Part shown: positions 25,256-34,951 of the stretch, piece after piece
How the letters are laid out: every line of letters begins with the position of its first letter
Numbering within the stretch: position 1 is the stretch's first letter
Source of the DNA: Pseudomonas sp. B21-028
Lineage (GTDB): Bacteria; Pseudomonadota; Gammaproteobacteria; Pseudomonadales; Pseudomonadaceae
DNA length: 64,000 nt
Direction of reading: 5' to 3'
Assembly (NCBI RefSeq): GCF_024749045.1
Contig: NZ_CP087184.1
Coordinates: 4,340,001-4,404,000 of the forward strand
Notes under the pieces: model-generated
What the model saw: the letters and a program-made list of their open reading frames with translations, nothing else
Databases searched by the model: none
What the model was told of the DNA's origin: nothing
Position numbers and translations under genes: made by a program

Positions 25256-25538
25256 AAGCCTCAACTCGGGCCTTCAACTTCTGCCCTGGACGAAAGGTGA
25301 CCACACGGCGAGCCGTGATCGGGATTTCTTCTCCCGTTTTCGGATTGCGGCCAGGCCGCTGGCGTTTGTCCCGAAGGTCGAAATTGCCGAAACCGGACAA
25401 TTTGACCTGTTCGTTGTCTTCGAGAGCGTGCCTGATTTCTTCGAAAAACAGTTCGACCAGTTCTTTGGCCTCCCGTTTATTCAGGCCCAGCTCCTCATAC
25501 AGACGTTCCGCCATCTCAGCTTTCGTCAGAGCCCCCAT
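25236..25538 (-). CDS. ihfA: Integration host factor subunit alpha
   Basis: The 100-residue length is usual for IHF-alpha. It starts [36 protein letters not shown] and contains the DNA-intercalating beta-arm with [27 protein letters not shown]. The conserved Pro in the RNPKTGE arm tip bends the DNA. It forms a heterodimer with IHF-beta and acts in nucleoid structure, sigma-54 promoters and recombination. It lies 3 bp after pheT and overlaps the MerR-like gene, so it is part of the long translation operon. Confidence 0.98.
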   Translation of the reverse strand: MGALTKAEMAERLYEELGLNKREAKELVELFFEEIRHALEDNEQVKLSGFGNFDLRDKRQRPGRNPKTGEEIPITARRVVTFRPGQKLKARVEAYAGTKS

Positions 25539-25541
25539 ACG

Positions 25542-27920
25542 TCACTTCCTTAACGTGGCGTTCAACCTGTTTTCGAGCGAGGTGAGGATATTCTGCGTTG
25601 CGGTATTCACCTCATCGTCATTAAGAGTGCGCGATGGATGCTGCCAGGTCAAGCCGACTGCAAGGCTTTTTCTATGCGGATCAATGCCTTTACCCTGATA
25701 CACGTCAAATAGCCTGAGGTCCGTCAGCCATTCGCCTGCATTTTCACGGATTACGTCCAGCACAGCGCTGGAAGCAACGTCGCGGTCAGCCAGCAACGCC
25801 AGGTCACGGCGCACTTCAGGAAAGCGCGATAACTCCTGGAATTTCGGCATTTTCCCCAGTGCCACTTCGGCCAGAACCAGCTCGAAGACGAACACCGGGC
25901 GATCGAGGCCCAGGGTTTTCGACAGTTCAGGGTGAATCGCGCCGACATAGCCGACTTCACGCCCGTCTCGCTCGATGCGCGCGGTCTGCCCCGGATGCAG
26001 GGCTGGATGCTTGCCCGGCACGAAGGTGAATGCGTCAAGCGCACCGGCGAAGCCGAGTACCGCTTCGACGTCAGCCTTGACGTCGAAGAAGTCGACGACA
26101 TCGCGACCTTGCGCCCAGCCTTCCGGCAGGCGACTGCCGCAGACAACGCCGGCGAGCATCGGCTCCTGCTTCAGGCCGTCCAGTTGACCGACGAAGCGCA
26201 GGCCGCTTTCGAACAGGCGCACGCGGTCTTGCTGACGGTTCAGGTTGTGCTGCAGCGACTTGACCAGGCCAGGCCACAGGGACGAGCGCATGGCCGCCAT
26301 GTCGTTGGAGATCGGATTGGCCAGCAACAGCGGCTCGACGCCCGAGTTGAACAGTTCGGACTGGCGCGGATCGATGAAGCTGTAGGTGATCGCTTCCTGG
26401 TACCCACGAGCCACCAGCAAGCGGCGCAGTTCCGGCAAGTCGCTGCGGGCTTCGGCCTTGGCCTGTGGGGCCAGGCGAGCCTGCGGGTAGCGAACCGGCA
26501 GACGGTTGTAGCCGTAAAGGCGGGCCAGCTCTTCGATCAGGTCGACTTCCAGGCTGATGTCGAAACGATGACTTGGCACTTCGACGCGCCACTGCCCTGC
26601 TCCATCGGCACTGATGCTCAGGCCCAAGGCGCTGAGCAAACGCTCGACTTCGGCGGCATCCATGTCCATGCCCAGCATCTGGGAAATGCGTTGGGCACGC
26701 AGCGTGACCGGTGCAATCTTGGGCAGGTGCTGGTCACTGACGGTTTCGATGATCGGGCCGGCTTCGCCGCCGGTGATTTCCAGCAGCAGGCCGGTGGCGC
26801 GCTCCATGGCTTCACGGGCCAGTTGCCAGTCCACGCCCCGCTCGTAGCGGTGCGAGGCATCGGTGTGCAGGCCATAGGAGCGGGCCTTGCCGGCGACGGC
26901 GATCTGGTCGAAGAAGGCGCTTTCGAGGAATACGTCGCGAGTCGACGTGGAAACGCCGCTGTGCTCGCCGCCCATTACGCCGGCAATGGCCAGGGCGCGG
27001 GAGTGGTCGGCGATCACCAGGGTATCGCCGCTCAGGGTGACTTCCTGGCCGTCGAGCAGGACCAGCTTCTCGCCCTCCTCGGCCATGCGCACGCGAATGC
27101 CGCCATTGATTTCAGCGAGATCGAATGCGTGCAGGGGTTGACCCAGCTCCAGCATCACGTAGTTGGTGATGTCGACGGCAGCATCGATGCTGCGCACGTC
27201 GGCGCGACGCAGGCGCTCGACCATCCACAAAGGTGTCGGCTTCGACAGGTCGACGTTGCGGATCACCCGACCCAGGTAACGCGGGCATGCGGTGGGTGCC
27301 AGCACCTCGACCGAACGCACTTCGTCATGCACTGCCGGAACCGGCGCGACCGTTGGGCGAGTCACCTGAGTGTCATACAAGGCACCCACTTCACGGGCCA
27401 GACCGGCCAGGGACAGGCAATCGCCACGGTTCGGCGTCAGGTCGACCTCGATGCTGGCATCGTCCAGGCCCAGGTATTCACGAATGTCCTGGCCCACCGG
27501 CGCATCGGACGGGAGTTCCATCAGGCCATCGTTGCCTTCGCCGATCTGCAGTTCGGCCTGGGAGCACAACATGCCGTTGGACTCGACGCCACGCAGCTTG
27601 GCCTTCTTGATCTTGAAGTCGCCTGGCAGCTCGGCGCCGATCATCGCGAACGGGATCTTCAAGCCCGGGCGCACGTTTGGCGCGCCGCAGACCACCTGAA
27701 AGGTTTCCCCGCCATTGCTGACCTGGCAAACCCGCAATTTGTCAGCGTCCGGGTGTTGTTCGGTGCTCAGCACCTCGCCCACCACCACACCGCTGAATTC
27801 ACCGGCGGCCGGCGTCACGCTATCGACCTCAAGACCGGCCATCGACAGGCGAGCAACCAGCTCGTCCCGGCTTACCTGCGGGCTGACCCAGCCGCGCAGC
27901 CACTGTTCACTGAATTTCAT
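25542..27920 (-). CDS. pheT: Phenylalanyl-tRNA synthetase beta subunit
   Basis: This is a full-length 792-residue bacterial PheT. It begins MKFSEQWLRGWVSPQVSRDELV and has a tRNA-binding EMAP-like domain at about 40-150 (VVVGEVLSTEQHPDADKLRVCQV), the B3/B4 editing domain (about 210-385), B5, and a C-terminal ferredoxin-fold anticodon-binding domain (RDLALLADRDVASSAVLDVIRE ... SLAVGLTWQHPSRTLNDDEVN). It works as an alpha2-beta2 enzyme charging tRNA-Phe and hydrolysing mischarged Tyr-tRNA-Phe. It follows pheS with a 36-bp gap and precedes ihfA by 3 bp. Confidence 0.99.
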   Translation of the reverse strand: MKFSEQWLRGWVSPQVSRDELVARLSMAGLEVDSVTPAAGEFSGVVVGEVLSTEQHPDADKLRVCQVSNGGETFQVVCGAPNVRPGLKIPFAMIGAELPGDFKIKKAKLRGVESNGMLCSQAELQIGEGNDGLMELPSDAPVGQDIREYLGLDDASIEVDLTPNRGDCLSLAGLAREVGALYDTQVTRPTVAPVPAVHDEVRSVEVLAPTACPRYLGRVIRNVDLSKPTPLWMVERLRRADVRSIDAAVDITNYVMLELGQPLHAFDLAEINGGIRVRMAEEGEKLVLLDGQEVTLSGDTLVIADHSRALAIAGVMGGEHSGVSTSTRDVFLESAFFDQIAVAGKARSYGLHTDASHRYERGVDWQLAREAMERATGLLLEITGGEAGPIIETVSDQHLPKIAPVTLRAQRISQMLGMDMDAAEVERLLSALGLSISADGAGQWRVEVPSHRFDISLEVDLIEELARLYGYNRLPVRYPQARLAPQAKAEARSDLPELRRLLVARGYQEAITYSFIDPRQSELFNSGVEPLLLANPISNDMAAMRSSLWPGLVKSLQHNLNRQQDRVRLFESGLRFVGQLDGLKQEPMLAGVVCGSRLPEGWAQGRDVVDFFDVKADVEAVLGFAGALDAFTFVPGKHPALHPGQTARIERDGREVGYVGAIHPELSKTLGLDRPVFVFELVLAEVALGKMPKFQELSRFPEVRRDLALLADRDVASSAVLDVIRENAGEWLTDLRLFDVYQGKGIDPHRKSLAVGLTWQHPSRTLNDDEVNTATQNILTSLENRLNATLRK

Positions 27921-27956
27921 CCTGCTCTCCTAATAGATTCGTTACGGACCCGCGAC

Positions 27957-29027
<1,071 letters not shown>

Positions 29028-29082
29028 ATGACGTTTAACACCTGGGCCCACAGAGGTGGACCCTGGTGACTGCCGGGGGTAC

Positions 29083-29439
29083 TTAAGCCAAGGTGGCTTT
29101 AGCTTTCTCGACAATCGCAGCAAACGCCGCTTTTTCGTTCACTGCCAGATCAGCCAGAACCTTACGGTCGATCTCGATGGACGCCTTTTTCAGGCCAGCG
29201 ATCAAACGGCTGTAGGACAGACCGTTGATACGAGCACCAGCATTGATACGAGCGATCCACAGAGCGCGGAACTGACGTTTTTTCTGACGACGGTCACGGT
29301 AGGCGTATTGGCCTGCCTTGATTACGGCTTGCTTGGCAACACGGAATACGCGGGAACGCGCACCGTAGTAGCCTTTAGCAAGTTTCATAATTTTCTTGTG
29401 ACGCTTACGGGCAATGACGCCACGCTTTACACGAGCCAT
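29083..29439 (-). CDS. rplT: 50S ribosomal protein L20
   Basis: The 118-residue protein is of standard length. It begins [30 protein letters not shown] with the extended basic N-terminal arm and continues with the globular [23 protein letters not shown] domain. L20 is an early assembly protein bound to 23S rRNA and in enteric bacteria also represses translation of its own operon. It follows rpmI by 30 bp in the conserved infC-rpmI-rplT order. Confidence 0.99.
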   Translation of the reverse strand: MARVKRGVIARKRHKKIMKLAKGYYGARSRVFRVAKQAVIKAGQYAYRDRRQKKRQFRALWIARINAGARINGLSYSRLIAGLKKASIEIDRKVLADLAVNEKAAFAAIVEKAKATLA

Positions 29440-29469
29440 GAGTTACTTCCTCTATTCTTGATCCAAAAA

Positions 29470-29664
29470 TTAACGAAGGCGCAGCATGCGCTCGACTTTT
29501 GCCACGTCAGACGGATGCAGCAAGCTGCTACCGCGCAGTTGACGCTTACGCTTGGTCGACATTTTGGTCAGGATGTGGCTCTTGAAAGCGTGCTTGTGCT
29601 TGATGCCGTTAGCAGTTTTCAGAAACCGCTTGGCAGCACCACTTTTGGTTTTCATCTTTGGCAT
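29470..29664 (-). CDS. rpmI: 50S ribosomal protein L35
   Basis: This 64-residue basic protein begins [27 protein letters not shown] and ends [15 protein letters not shown], the usual L35 signature. It is part of the infC-rpmI-rplT translation operon, with 60 bp to infC and 30 bp to rplT. Confidence 0.99.
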   Translation of the reverse strand: MPKMKTKSGAAKRFLKTANGIKHKHAFKSHILTKMSTKRKRQLRGSSLLHPSDVAKVERMLRLR

Positions 29665-29724
29665 GTTCGGATACTCCGCATTCAGTTGATAAACATAATC
29701 GCAAGGCCTGCCGTGCCCTGGTGA

Positions 29725-30276
29725 TTACTTCTTCTTTTTCGGGGCGATGACCATGATCAGCTGGCGTCCTTCCATCTTAGGATGCTGTTCGACCGAACCG
29801 TACTCGAGCAGGTCTTGTTCAACCCGCTTGAGGAGTTCCATCCCCAGCTCCTGGTGGGCCATCTCACGGCCGCGGAATCGCAAGGATACCTTGGCCCTGT
29901 CCCCGTCACTCAGGAAACGTACCAGGTTGCGCAGTTTTACCTGGTAATCCCCTTCCTCCGTCCCTGGACGAAACTTGATTTCTTTTACCTGAATCTGCTT
30001 CTGGTTTTTCTTCGCCGCGGCAATCTGCTTCTTCTTCTCGAAGATCGACTTGCCGTAGTCCATCACCCGGCAAACCGGTGGGACTGCGTCTGCGGAAATT
30101 TCCACCAGATCAAGCTTGGCTTCTTCAGCAATACGAAGCGCTTCATCAATCGAGACGATGCCAATCTGCTCGCCGTCAGCGCCAATTAACCGAACCTCGC
30201 GTGCCGAGATATTCTCGTTGATCGGGGCCTTCGGTGCAGCTCGTTTATCTTGTCTCATTTCACGCTTAATAATAAT
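29725..30276 (-). CDS. infC: Translation initiation factor IF-3, ATT start
   Basis: The homology of IF-3 extends upstream of the first ATG (30258) through codons for I-I-I-K-R-E. No ATG, GTG or TTG lies there, but three consecutive ATT codons (30276, 30273, 30270) follow a GGAG ribosome site at 30279-30282. An AUU start is characteristic of infC and mediates its autoregulation, since IF-3 discriminates against non-canonical starts. I list the first ATT, giving 183 residues; the spacing to GGAG (2, 5 or 8 bases) favours the second or third. The protein shows the N-domain [21 protein letters not shown], a lysine-rich linker ([15 protein letters not shown]) and a C-domain ending VIAPKKKK. It overlaps the thrS stop. 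Confidence 0.95.
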   Translation of the reverse strand: MIIKREMRQDKRAAPKAPINENISAREVRLIGADGEQIGIVSIDEALRIAEEAKLDLVEISADAVPPVCRVMDYGKSIFEKKKQIAAAKKNQKQIQVKEIKFRPGTEEGDYQVKLRNLVRFLSDGDRAKVSLRFRGREMAHQELGMELLKRVEQDLLEYGSVEQHPKMEGRQLIMVIAPKKKK

Positions 30277-32198
30277 TACTCCGAATCTGGGCGACCACGC
30301 CGGGAAACCGCTTGCGCGAGGAACTCGGCGAATTCGGCGACGGGCATCGAGCCCAGGTCAGCACCTTCACGAGTACGCACAGCGACAGTCTGCATCTCGA
30401 CCTCCCGATCTCCAATAACCAAGAGAAAGGGAACCTTGAGCAAAGTATGCTCGCGGATTTTAAAGCCGATCTTTTCATTTCTCAAGTCAGACTTGGCACG
30501 AAATCCGCTTTGGTTGAGAGTTTTTTCGACCTCGGCGGCAAAATCTGCCTGTTTATCAGTGATATTCATGATCACTGCCTGGGTCGGCGCCAGCCACGCG
30601 GGGAACGCGCCCTCGTAATGCTCGATCAGAATCCCGACGAAGCGCTCGAAGGAACCGAGGATCGCGCGGTGAAGCATGACCGGGTGCTTGCGACTGTTGT
30701 CTTCGGACACGTATTCGGCGCCCAGACGGATCGGCAGGTTGAAATCGAGCTGCAAGGTACCACATTGCCAGACGCGACCCAGACAATCTTTCAGGGAGAA
30801 TTCGATCTTCGGACCGTAGAAAGCCCCCTCGCCTGGCTGCAGGTCGTACGCAAGGCCCGCGCTATCGAGGGCGGCCGCCAGTGCGGCTTCGGCGCGATCC
30901 CACAGCTCGTCGGAGCCCACGCGTTTTTCCGGACGAGTGGACAGCTTCATCTCGACGTCGGTGAAGCCGAAGTCCCGGTAGACGTCCATGGTCAGCTTGA
31001 TGAATGCGGCGGATTCGGCCTGCATCTGCTCTTCGGTGCAGAAGATGTGGGCATCGTCCTGGGTAAACGCACGCACGCGCATGATGCCGTGCAGTGCACC
31101 CGACGGCTCGTTGCGGTGGCACGCACCGAACTCGGCCAGGCGCATCGGCAGCTCGCGGTAGCTTTTCAGGCCCTGGTTGAACACCTGCACGTGGCATGGG
31201 CAGTTCATCGGCTTGATGGCGTAGTCGCGGTTTTCCGACTGGGTGGTGAACATGTTGTCGGCGTAGTTGGCCCAGTGCCCGGATTTCTCCCACAGGCTGC
31301 GGTCCACCACTTGCGGCGTCTTGATTTCCAGATAGCCGTTTTCACGCTGGACCTGACGCATGTATTGCTCGAGCACCTGGTACATCGTCCAGCCGTTCGG
31401 GTGCCAGAACACCATGCCCGGGGATTCTTCCTGGGTGTGGAACAGGCCCAGGCGCTTGCCGATCTTGCGGTGATCGCGTTTCTCGGCTTCCTCGATGCGC
31501 TGGATGTAGGCCGCCAGCTGCTTCTTGTCAGCCCAGGCAGTGCCGTAGACGCGCTGCAACTGCTCGTTCTTCGCGTCGCCGCGCCAGTAGGCGCCGGACA
31601 GCTTGGTCAGCTTGAAGGACTTCAGGAAACGGGTATTCGGCACGTGCGGACCGCGGCACATGTCGACGTATTCTTCGTGGTAGTACAGGCCCATGGCCTG
31701 CTCGTCCGGCATGTCTTCCACCAGACGCAGCTTATAGTCCTCGCCACGGGCCTTGAAGACTTCGATGACTTCGGCGCGCGGGGTGACTTTCTTGATGACG
31801 TCGTAATCTTTCTCGATCAGCTGCTGCATGCGCTGTTCGATGGCGGCCATGTCGTCCGGGGTAAAAGGACGCTCGAAGGCGATGTCGTAATAGAAGCCTT
31901 CGTCGATGACCGGCCCGATGACCATCTTCGCGCTCGGGTACAACTGCTTGACCGCATGGCCGACCAGGTGCGCGCAGGAGTGGCGAATGATCTCCAGTCC
32001 CTCTTCATCCTTGGGGGTGATGATTTGCAGCGTGGCGTCGCTGTCGATGACATCACTGGCATCCACCAGCTTGCCGTTGACCTTGCCGGCCAGGGTGGCC
32101 TTGGCCAGGCCTGCGCCGATGGATGCGGCGACCTCGGCTACGGATACCGGATGATCGAATGAACGTTGACTGCCGTCGGGAAGAGTAATAGTTGGCAT
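30276..32198 (-). CDS. thrS: Threonyl-tRNA synthetase
   Basis: Start ATG 32198 ([14 protein letters not shown]) follows AGGAGG; the longer frame to 32231 runs into the leader hairpin and is rejected. The 640-residue protein has TGS and editing domains (about 1-240, with the [16 protein letters not shown] zinc/editing motif), a class II catalytic core with motif 2 around [26 protein letters not shown], and motif 3 [18 protein letters not shown]. The anticodon-binding domain comes last. It charges tRNA-Thr and edits Ser-tRNA-Thr. It is the first gene of the thrS-infC-rpmI-rplT-pheST-ihfA unit and probably autoregulated through the leader hairpin at 32218-32238. Confidence 0.98.
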   Translation of the reverse strand: MPTITLPDGSQRSFDHPVSVAEVAASIGAGLAKATLAGKVNGKLVDASDVIDSDATLQIITPKDEEGLEIIRHSCAHLVGHAVKQLYPSAKMVIGPVIDEGFYYDIAFERPFTPDDMAAIEQRMQQLIEKDYDVIKKVTPRAEVIEVFKARGEDYKLRLVEDMPDEQAMGLYYHEEYVDMCRGPHVPNTRFLKSFKLTKLSGAYWRGDAKNEQLQRVYGTAWADKKQLAAYIQRIEEAEKRDHRKIGKRLGLFHTQEESPGMVFWHPNGWTMYQVLEQYMRQVQRENGYLEIKTPQVVDRSLWEKSGHWANYADNMFTTQSENRDYAIKPMNCPCHVQVFNQGLKSYRELPMRLAEFGACHRNEPSGALHGIMRVRAFTQDDAHIFCTEEQMQAESAAFIKLTMDVYRDFGFTDVEMKLSTRPEKRVGSDELWDRAEAALAAALDSAGLAYDLQPGEGAFYGPKIEFSLKDCLGRVWQCGTLQLDFNLPIRLGAEYVSEDNSRKHPVMLHRAILGSFERFVGILIEHYEGAFPAWLAPTQAVIMNITDKQADFAAEVEKTLNQSGFRAKSDLRNEKIGFKIREHTLLKVPFLLVIGDREVEMQTVAVRTREGADLGSMPVAEFAEFLAQAVSRRGRPDSE

Positions 32199-32217
32199 GG
32201 CGCCTCCTCTCCTAGTG

Positions 32218-32238
32218 GTGACCCCTACCAAAGGTCAC
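32218..32238 (-). promoter_or_regulatory. Candidate thrS translational operator (tRNA-Thr anticodon-arm mimic)
   Basis: On the minus-strand RNA, GUGACC-UUUGGUAGG-GGUCAC is a hairpin 20 nt before the start codon and just upstream of the AGGAGAGGAGG ribosome site. If the U-G pair closes, the 7-nt loop is UUGGUAG, with GGU at positions 34-36 as in tRNA-Thr(GGU). E. coli ThrRS represses its mRNA by binding such a mimic. Confidence 0.55.
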
Positions 32239-32473
32239 GTGGGTTGGGATGAGCCAGTACAAGATCCAGTCCAGGCCATTCAATCATGAACGCCTGCCTT
32301 ACAGCGGCAGGAGCCTTGCGGCCAACCGGGAAACCGAACCAGAGTGACTGGGATTCAAATCAGGGTTATTCGAACATTTGCCGCTGCCGGGACCTGTGTC
32401 ATCCGGTGCCTGAAAATACCCGAGCCCGGCATGCTAGCACAGATGAACGGTCATCGCTGCGCTCCAATTGCAG

Positions 32474-32572
32474 CCTGTGGGAGCAAAGCTTGCTCGCGAT
32501 CAGGTATAACAGCCGACCACAATGTTTCAGGCCCGCCCGCGCTACTACCGCGAGCAAGCTTTGCTCCCACAA
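32474..32572. repeat. REPIN, GTGGGAGCAAAGC variant
   Basis: Inverted arms CCTGTGGGAGCAAAGCTTGC and GCAAGCTTTGCTCCCACA. It lies in the 483-bp gap 32199-32681 between thrS and a divergent secreted-protein gene. The rest of that gap holds the thrS leader and presumed promoters, and no further gene is seen. Confidence 0.9.
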
Positions 32573-32681
32573 GCCCTGCTCGGCACCAAGCGTAAACCCC
32601 GGGTTTTTATGCCAGAGTGCTGAACTGAACGCCCCGCAACACCTCTGATAACAAGACATCGACCCAAAGGAGCATCCCAGC

Positions 32682-32984
32682 ATGCGTCTGAACACGTTAT
32701 TGGCAGCAGTCGCCCCCTTCGCCCTGCTGCTCCCGCTGACCGCCCACGCCGACTGGCCAAAAGGCGAGCGTGAGAAATACATGGCCCAGTGCACTCAGGC
32801 GGCCACGCCCCAGATCGGCGCCGCGGCGGCCAAATCCCACTGCGCCTGTGGCGCTGATGCGATCAAGTCCTACCCGGCCGCCGACATCCAGGCCCTGATG
32901 GACAACAAGGCGCCTATGGAATTGCAGCAGAAAGCACTCGGACAGATCGCCAAATGCAAGGCCGATCCTTCGAAGAAAAAATGA
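32682..32984 (+). CDS. Small secreted four-cysteine protein
   Basis: The 100-residue protein has a signal peptide (MRLNTLLAAVAPFALLLPLTAHA, cleaved near 23). The mature part has four cysteines: C37 (MAQCTQAA), C53 and C55 (SHCACGAD) and C92 (IAKCKADP), which could form two disulfides in the periplasm. An AAAGGAG ribosome site precedes the ATG. It resembles short uncharacterised Pseudomonas periplasmic proteins with a CxC motif. It stands alone, and no function is proposed. Confidence 0.78.
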   Translation: MRLNTLLAAVAPFALLLPLTAHADWPKGEREKYMAQCTQAATPQIGAAAAKSHCACGADAIKSYPAADIQALMDNKAPMELQQKALGQIAKCKADPSKKK

Positions 32985-33091
32985 GCGGACAGGCCTTTCA
33001 GGACCGTCTTGAGCCCATGAAAAACCCCGATTTTGCCTTTTTTCAGACGAATTTTGCAGGTTTTACAGCTTTTTTTATCGCCTTTACTTTC

Positions 33092-33124
33092 GGCTGAAAG
33101 CCTTTAAAAACGGGGCTTTCAGCC
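33092..33124. other. Hairpin between the secreted-protein and cold-shock genes
   Basis: GGCTGAAAGCC (33092-33102) and GGCTTTCAGCC (33114-33124) form an 11-bp perfect stem. No T-run follows on either strand, so it is not an obvious terminator. The region 32985-33274 otherwise has a TATGAT-like -10 at 33200-33205 before the cold-shock gene. Confidence 0.45.
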
Positions 33125-33274
33125 AGATAAGGCGGTAAAGAAAAGACGACTGTTCGGCAAACAGCACGTCCGGGGGGCTCCCAAATCGAACATTTCGACT
33201 ATGATACCCAGGTGTGCCCAGTTGGCCTGAGCAGCACAGCACTACTGAAAATATATGTTTCTTGGAGATACACC

Positions 33275-33487
33275 ATGTCTAATCGCCAAACCGGCACCGT
33301 TAAATGGTTCAACGATGAAAAAGGCTTCGGCTTCATCACTCCTCAAGGTGGCGGTGACGACCTGTTCGTACACTTCAAAGCTATCGAAAGCGACGGTTTC
33401 AAAAGCCTGAAAGAAGGCCAGACTGTTTCCTTCGTGGCTGAGAAAGGCCAAAAGGGTATGCAAGCTGCACAAGTTCGCCCAGAGTAA
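33275..33487 (+). CDS. Cold-shock-domain protein (CspA/CapB type)
   Basis: The 70-residue protein, [24 protein letters not shown], carries RNP1 (KGFGFITP) and RNP2 (DLFVHF). Start ATG 33275 follows TTGGAGATACACC. Single-stranded RNA/DNA binding melts mRNA structure as a chaperone in the cytoplasm. It has a near-perfect rho-independent terminator 14 bp after the stop. It is one of several csp paralogues normal for Pseudomonas; the sequence alone does not say whether it is cold-inducible. Confidence 0.97.
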   Translation: MSNRQTGTVKWFNDEKGFGFITPQGGGDDLFVHFKAIESDGFKSLKEGQTVSFVAEKGQKGMQAAQVRPE

Positions 33488-33501
33488 TTTCTCGGCGCGC
33501 T

Positions 33502-33533
33502 AAAAAAACCCCGTCCATGTGACGGGGTTTTTT
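33502..33533 (+). terminator. Rho-independent terminator of cold-shock gene
   Basis: AAAAAACCCCGTC-CATGT-GACGGGGTTTTTT: a GC stem flanked by A and T runs, so it can work in both directions. Confidence 0.93.
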
Positions 33534-33555
33534 ATGGGCGGTTGAAAACTGCGAC

Positions 33556-33870
33556 TCAGCCGCAGTTCACCCGATTGACCACCAGGTTGGCGTCGGTATT
33601 GAGATTCAGGCGATCGGAGCGGTACTCGAGCGTCACCATGTCGTTGGGCTTGAGAATCCGGGCAATCTGCGCGCCGGAACGGGTGCGGGCCTGTTCCAGC
33701 AATTGCGGCGAGGCCTGTTTACCGATGGCAAACTCGGCGGCCTTCGCTTCGCAGCGGTCGTAATGGGTCTCGGCGGCAACCGGATCAGGGGACGATTCAG
33801 CGCTGCTGCTGCAACCGTGCAAGAACCCGGCGGCCAGCAAAATACTCAATGACGCGAGCTTCCAAGGCAT
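33556..33870 (-). CDS. Lipoprotein with I78-type peptidase inhibitor domain
   Basis: This 104-residue protein has a lipoprotein signal: MPWKLASLSILLAAGFLHGC with the acylated Cys20. After a short linker, residues about 40-104 carry the I78 inhibitor pattern: CEAKAAEFAIGKQAS, then SGAQIARILKPNDMVTLEYRSDRLNLNTDANLVVNRVNCG. I78 members (elastase-inhibitor AEI type) block serine proteases of the subtilisin/chymotrypsin type. As a lipoprotein it probably faces the periplasm and protects the cell from its own or foreign proteases. It is monocistronic, convergent with the cold-shock gene. Confidence 0.85.
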   Translation of the reverse strand: MPWKLASLSILLAAGFLHGCSSSAESSPDPVAAETHYDRCEAKAAEFAIGKQASPQLLEQARTRSGAQIARILKPNDMVTLEYRSDRLNLNTDANLVVNRVNCG

Positions 33871-34036
33871 GAAGCCTCCTTTCGTTGATCAATAAACAGA
33901 GAGCGTGCGACAACCCAAACGAAGCTTGGTTTCAGTAGAAGGGCCACCACCCCGCTCTTCTACCTGGAAAGCCGGCAGTTTGCCTGAGCCCGACACCGCT
34001 GGTCAGACATGAATCGTGACTGAATATGTTCAGCGC

Positions 34037-34342
34037 TCAATAAACATCAATGTAGTCGAAGGGCGGATTCGGCCAATTGTCTTTCAGGGCGTTGTAGATC
34101 TGCATCACCCAGACCTCGTCACTGGCAGCGACTCGTCCGACATAACCCGAGCCCTTTGCCCACGTCTCAAGTCGAAACAGAAGACCATCGATGTCGGTTC
34201 CTCCCACCACGCCCGAAGACAGGTAGGCGATACCGCCCTTGGTCACGCGCAATTGGGTGTGTTCGTCATCGCTGGCCGATGCCAGCAACTGGCGAACGGC
34301 GTCGAGGGTCAGCCCGTCAGGCGCGTTCAAATCGATCTGCAC
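34037..34342 (-). CDS. Conserved small protein of unknown function, GTG start
   Basis: I begin at GTG 34342 (residues M/V-QIDLNAPDGLTLDAVRQLL), because AAGGAG lies eight bases before it; the ATG at 34426 would add a cysteine-rich leader without similarity to the rest. It is a 101-residue acidic soluble protein without signal peptide or helix. The segments GLTLDAVRQLLASASDDEHTQ and NPPFDYIDVY look conserved, but I cannot assign a family. It is monocistronic. Confidence 0.65.
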   Translation of the reverse strand: MQIDLNAPDGLTLDAVRQLLASASDDEHTQLRVTKGGIAYLSSGVVGGTDIDGLLFRLETWAKGSGYVGRVAASDEVWVMQIYNALKDNWPNPPFDYIDVY

Positions 34343-34443
34343 GGCAGGGGCTCCTTGAGCAATCAAAAAACAAGTGTCGCACAGCCCTCCCCTGATGCCT
34401 AAGTCGCAGTGCCAAACCCAGGGCAAAAGTGGTTAACTCAACC

Positions 34444-34601
34444 TAGCCTCTGTACGAAAAGCCTTGAGACTCGTTCATGCTGCGTTGAAAACAGCCTCGG
34501 AATGCCCATGTACTCCAGTACAGTCGGACGCGACCCCGGGCGTTCCTCGGCTGTTTTCGCCTTGCCTGACCTTCGTCTCAAGACTTTTCGTACAGAGCCT
34601 A
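34444..34601. repeat. 158-bp palindromic repeat element (MITE-like)
   Basis: The left arm (34444-34470, TAGCCTCTGTACGAAAAG...) is the inverted complement of the right arm (34575-34601), with two mismatches over 27 bp. The interior has a second imperfect pair, GAAAACAGCCTCGGAATGCCC and GGGCGTTCCTCGGCTGTTTTC, around ATGTACTCCAGTACA. No coding function. It differs from both REPIN families here and looks like a non-autonomous mobile element. Confidence 0.75.
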
Positions 34602-34627
34602 AGACCTCCCAACCCGCGAGTCCTGCC

Positions 34628-34825
34628 ATGAGCATCATCAGCATCGAAGCCACCATCAAGGCCAAATGGTCGGAGGGCCACAGCTCCTATAGCCCTGGCA
34701 GCCCCGAAGAACTGGCAATCATCGGTATAGAGCTGTTGGTGAAGGAACTGGGGACGGAGGTGGCCCGGAACTTCATCCAGCAGGCATTCGAACGCTACCC
34801 GAGCGTCATCGACGCCGTGAAGTGA
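34628..34825 (+). CDS. Small protein of unknown function
   Basis: ATG 34628 gives 65 residues (MSIISIEATIKAKWSEGHSSYSPGSPEELAIIGIELL ... FIQQAFERYPSVIDAVK). It is mostly alpha-helical, soluble and acidic. Upstream sequence GACCTCCCAACCCGCGAGTCCTGCC has no strong ribosome site, and the palindromic element ends just 26 bp before the start, so its promoter may lie inside the repeat. I do not recognise the family. Confidence 0.5.
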   Translation: MSIISIEATIKAKWSEGHSSYSPGSPEELAIIGIELLVKELGTEVARNFIQQAFERYPSVIDAVK

Positions 34826-34841
34826 GGCAACACCTGGAACC

Positions 34842-34933
34842 GGTGGGAGCCGAGCTTGCTCGCGATGGCGGCGGACCAGCCAACATTTATTGTCGGCTGA
34901 AGATCCTATCGCGAGCAGGCTCGCTCCCACAGG
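34842..34933. repeat. REPIN, GTGGGAGC family, diverged left arm
   Basis: Left arm GGTGGGAGCCGAGCTTGCTC has an extra C relative to the consensus; right arm GAGCAGGCTCGCTCCCACAGG is canonical. It fills the gap between the small protein gene and the nucleoside hydrolase. Confidence 0.85.
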
Positions 34934-34951
34934 TCTTGTGCTTGGGGCGGA

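Noticed and set aside
32330..32375. tRNA-like fragment with GGATTCAAATC before thrS
   Set aside because: No acceptor or anticodon stem can be formed around it.
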